Source of the DNA: Caryophanales bacterium
GTDB lineage: Bacteria > Bacillota > Bacilli > Bacillales > Amphibacillaceae
Direction of reading: 5' to 3'
DNA length: 64,000 nt
NCBI GenBank assembly: GCA_029257405.1
Contig: JARIBO010000055.1
Coordinates: 1-64,000 of the forward strand
The translations under genes were made by a program, and so were the position numbers. Positions within the stretch are counted from its first letter, which is position 1, and each line of letters opens with the position of its first letter. The notes under the pieces are model-generated. The model was not told the DNA's origin. It did not search any database and was given only the letters and a program-made list of their open reading frames with translations. Below, one piece after another: positions 62,329-64,000 of this stretch.

Positions 62329-62975
62329 TCTTCATATTTAACTTTTAGATTTAAGACATCATAAAATTCTTTTTTTAGTTCATTATATTTTTTAGTCTTT
62401 TCATTTACTTCTTTGTTTATATTTATTACTTGTTCATTATGTTTTTTTATTTTTTTAACTTGTTTAAGTACTTTTTCCTCTTCAACTTCTTTTTCTTTTA
62501 TCATTTCAAAAAAGTTAATTCTCTCGTCTGCAAGTTTGTTATATTCATCAACAAACTCATCATACTTATCATAACGATCACTCATTAATCCATACATCTC
62601 TAAACCAAGTTTTTTTTCAGTATCTTCTACTTTGTTAATTAACGACTCACTTTTTTCGAATTCCTTTTTTGCATCATTAAAGATAACTTGTTCATCATCT
62701 AAAGATTCTTTTAATTTGTTATTAATTTCAATAGCTTCTTTTGAGAGTTTATCAATCTCATCTAATTTTTCGTCATTTAAGCTAGCTATATTATTAAATA
62801 ATTCTGTGTTTTTCGTTTCAAGTTTATGTATTTTTTTTGTTACTTCTTTAGATTCTTCTATATTTACAGTCTCTTCTAAATTTGTGTATATCCTCTCCTC
62901 AATAGAACTACCACATGCTGATAATAAAACAATTGTGATTAGAGACCACAAAGTTAGAATTAATTTATTTTTCAA
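62325..62975 (-). CDS. ykyA: YkyA-family putative cell-wall-binding lipoprotein
   Basis: This 216-residue lipoprotein has a signal ending IVLLSACGSS (lipobox Cys21) and an almost wholly helical, coiled-coil, charged body (KKIHKLETKNTELF to KKYNELKKEFYD). This layout and its position between def and pdhA match YkyA of Bacillus. The role is unknown; the family is annotated as wall-binding. The start is TTG with GGAGAGG upstream. Confidence 0.87.
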   Translation of the reverse strand: MKNKLILTLWSLITIVLLSACGSSIEERIYTNLEETVNIEESKEVTKKIHKLETKNTELFNNIASLNDEKLDEIDKLSKEAIEINNKLKESLDDEQVIFNDAKKEFEKSESLINKVEDTEKKLGLEMYGLMSDRYDKYDEFVDEYNKLADERINFFEMIKEKEVEEEKVLKQVKKIKKHNEQVININKEVNEKTKKYNELKKEFYDVLNLKVKYEE

Positions 62976-63128
62976 ACTAGAACCTCTCCTTTATAAATAG
63001 TATTTATTAGTATAACAAACCTTATATATAAAAAGATAGTCATCTAAGTAGTTGTTCTTAATTAATTTTTATCTATATTTATGATATATTAAAACAAGAG
63101 AATAAATATAAGAATAGGAGAAATTAAA

Positions 63129-63677
63129 ATGCTTACTATGAAAGACATCGTTCGAGATGATCAAGCATCTTTACGAGAAAAATCAATAGATGCTACCCTA
63201 CCACCTACTAAACAAACTAAAGAAGCATTAGATAAAATGATGGAATTTATAATAAATGGTCAAGATGAAGATATTGCAGAAAAATATAACTTAAGAGCTG
63301 GTGTTGGTGTAGCTGCACCTCAAATAGGAATTAACGAGCGTTTAATTGTTGTGCATTTTGACTATGAAGATAAACTTTATAGTTATAAATTAATTAACCC
63401 TAAAATCATTAGTCACTCGGTCGAATTAACGTACTTAGCTAATGGTGAGGGTTGTCTTTCGGTTGACGAAGATTATGAAGGATACGTTCTTCGGTATGCT
63501 AGAATAACTGTCAAAGCATTTAATGAAAATGGAGAACCTTTAAAAATAAGATTAAAAGGTTATCCAGCAGTTGTTTTTCAACATGAGATCGATCATTTGA
63601 ATGGAATTCTTTTTTATGATCACATAAATGAAGTAAATCCTTTCATGGCACCTGAATCTGCTAAAGCGATTGAATAA
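63129..63677 (+). CDS. def: Peptide deformylase
   Basis: This 182-residue metalloenzyme removes N-formyl groups from nascent proteins. GVGVAAPQIG (motif 1, about residues 58-67), EGCLS (metal Cys, about 109-113) and QHEIDHLNG (HExxH metal and catalytic site, about 153-161) are all intact. The N-terminal insert is of the longer type II form found in Gram-positives. AGGAG precedes the ATG. Confidence 0.97.
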   Translation: MLTMKDIVRDDQASLREKSIDATLPPTKQTKEALDKMMEFIINGQDEDIAEKYNLRAGVGVAAPQIGINERLIVVHFDYEDKLYSYKLINPKIISHSVELTYLANGEGCLSVDEDYEGYVLRYARITVKAFNENGEPLKIRLKGYPAVVFQHEIDHLNGILFYDHINEVNPFMAPESAKAIE

Positions 63678-63703
63678 ACAGCACTTATAAGTGCTGTTTT
63701 TTT
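63677..63703 (+). terminator. Terminator of def
   Basis: An 11-bp perfect stem AACAGCACTTA/TAAGTGCTGTT without loop spacer, followed by seven T residues, begins at the def stop. Confidence 0.92.
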
Positions 63704-63849
63704 ATTTTGTTCGATTTCTTTTTAATTATTAATAGATTTTTATATCATATTTTTGTAAATCATACTATAATGAAAGTACTGGGATTGATCGGTTGATCGT
63801 TATTGTTTCTTTTCTTTGATTATTTGATTAAATAAAGGAGGAGGCACGA

Positions 63850-63933
63850 ATGTTAAAGCGCCTAAGAGATAAGATAAGAAAACGTCTTAAAGAAGTTTTA
63901 GGCAAATCACGTGTACCTACTACTGGAAAATAA
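63850..63933 (+). CDS. Small basic 27-residue peptide
   Basis: The sequence is MLKRLRDKIRKRLKEVLGKS followed by RVPTTGK. Eleven of 27 residues are Lys or Arg, and the first 20 would form a basic amphipathic helix. A very strong ribosome-binding site AAAGGAGGAGG precedes the ATG by six bases. A TATAAT lies about 90 bases upstream. After the stop an 8-bp hairpin (63956-63974) lacks a T run, so transcription probably continues past the window. It could be a regulatory leader peptide or an independent small protein; I recognise no family. Confidence 0.55.
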   Translation: MLKRLRDKIRKRLKEVLGKSRVPTTGK

Positions 63934-64000
63934 AGTAACAACTTTGTTTTATCATAAATTAGTCAAACTAATTTCAAGTAAACGAGACGGAGAACTGAAT

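Overview
The window is a compact housekeeping segment of a low-GC Gram-positive chromosome. Codon use is AT-rich, TTG and GTG starts are common, and a rho-independent terminator follows most operons. Gene content and order point to the Staphylococcaceae: rqcH, the pyr operon, rluD-lspA-ileS, divIVA-ylmH-ylmG-ylmE, a division and cell wall (dcw) cluster without murE or murG, bshC, the ylb block, cta genes, pyc-ftsW-ylaN, pdhABCD and def. Several details differ from Staphylococcus aureus: a class 1B dihydroorotate dehydrogenase (pyrK-pyrD), murF inside the dcw cluster, and a caa3-type cytochrome oxidase. A Macrococcus, Jeotgalicoccus, Salinicoccus or Nosocomiicoccus-like relative is therefore more likely than Staphylococcus itself. 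This placement is inference; no rRNA or tRNA gene is present to test it.

Layout. 1-11 kb: end of rqcH, a LysR regulator, then pyrR-pyrB-pyrAA-pyrAB-pyrK-pyrD-pyrF-pyrE on the minus strand with two PyrR attenuators. 10.4-29 kb, all minus strand: rluD, lspA, T-box-controlled ileS, divIVA, ylmH, ylmG, a sepF remnant, ylmE, ftsZ, ftsA, divIB, murD, mraY, murF, pbp1, ftsL, rsmH and mraZ, with MraZ-type operator repeats in front. 29-38.5 kb: bshC, panE, a crotonase homologue, rpmF-yceD, tmcAL, sepM-coaD, ylbG and ylbF. 38.6-45.5 kb: ctaG-ctaF-ctaE-ctaD-ctaC (minus) and divergent ctaA (plus), separated by an 850-base gap where ctaB would be expected. 45.5-55.3 kb: a pseudouridine synthase, pyc, ftsW, ylaN, cls, and several small or uncharacterised genes. 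55.3-64 kb: suhB, a lipid-anchored polysaccharide deacetylase, pdhD-pdhC-pdhB-pdhA behind a promoter that contains a CcpA (cre) site, ykyA, def and a 27-residue basic peptide gene.

Two observations stand out. First, PyrAA, the glutaminase subunit of carbamoyl-phosphate synthase, has lost the catalytic Cys (now Ser247) and the catalytic His (now Asn332) while its frame and the rest of the protein are intact. This predicts an ammonia-dependent carbamoyl-phosphate synthase in a bacterial pyr operon, resembling vertebrate CPS I. Second, between ylmE and ylmG, exactly where sepF normally lies, a short in-frame stretch without a start codon still reads like the SepF core, so sepF appears to have decayed to a fossil. 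The expected neighbours pyrC, pyrP, ctaB, ylmD and rsmD are also absent from their usual places.
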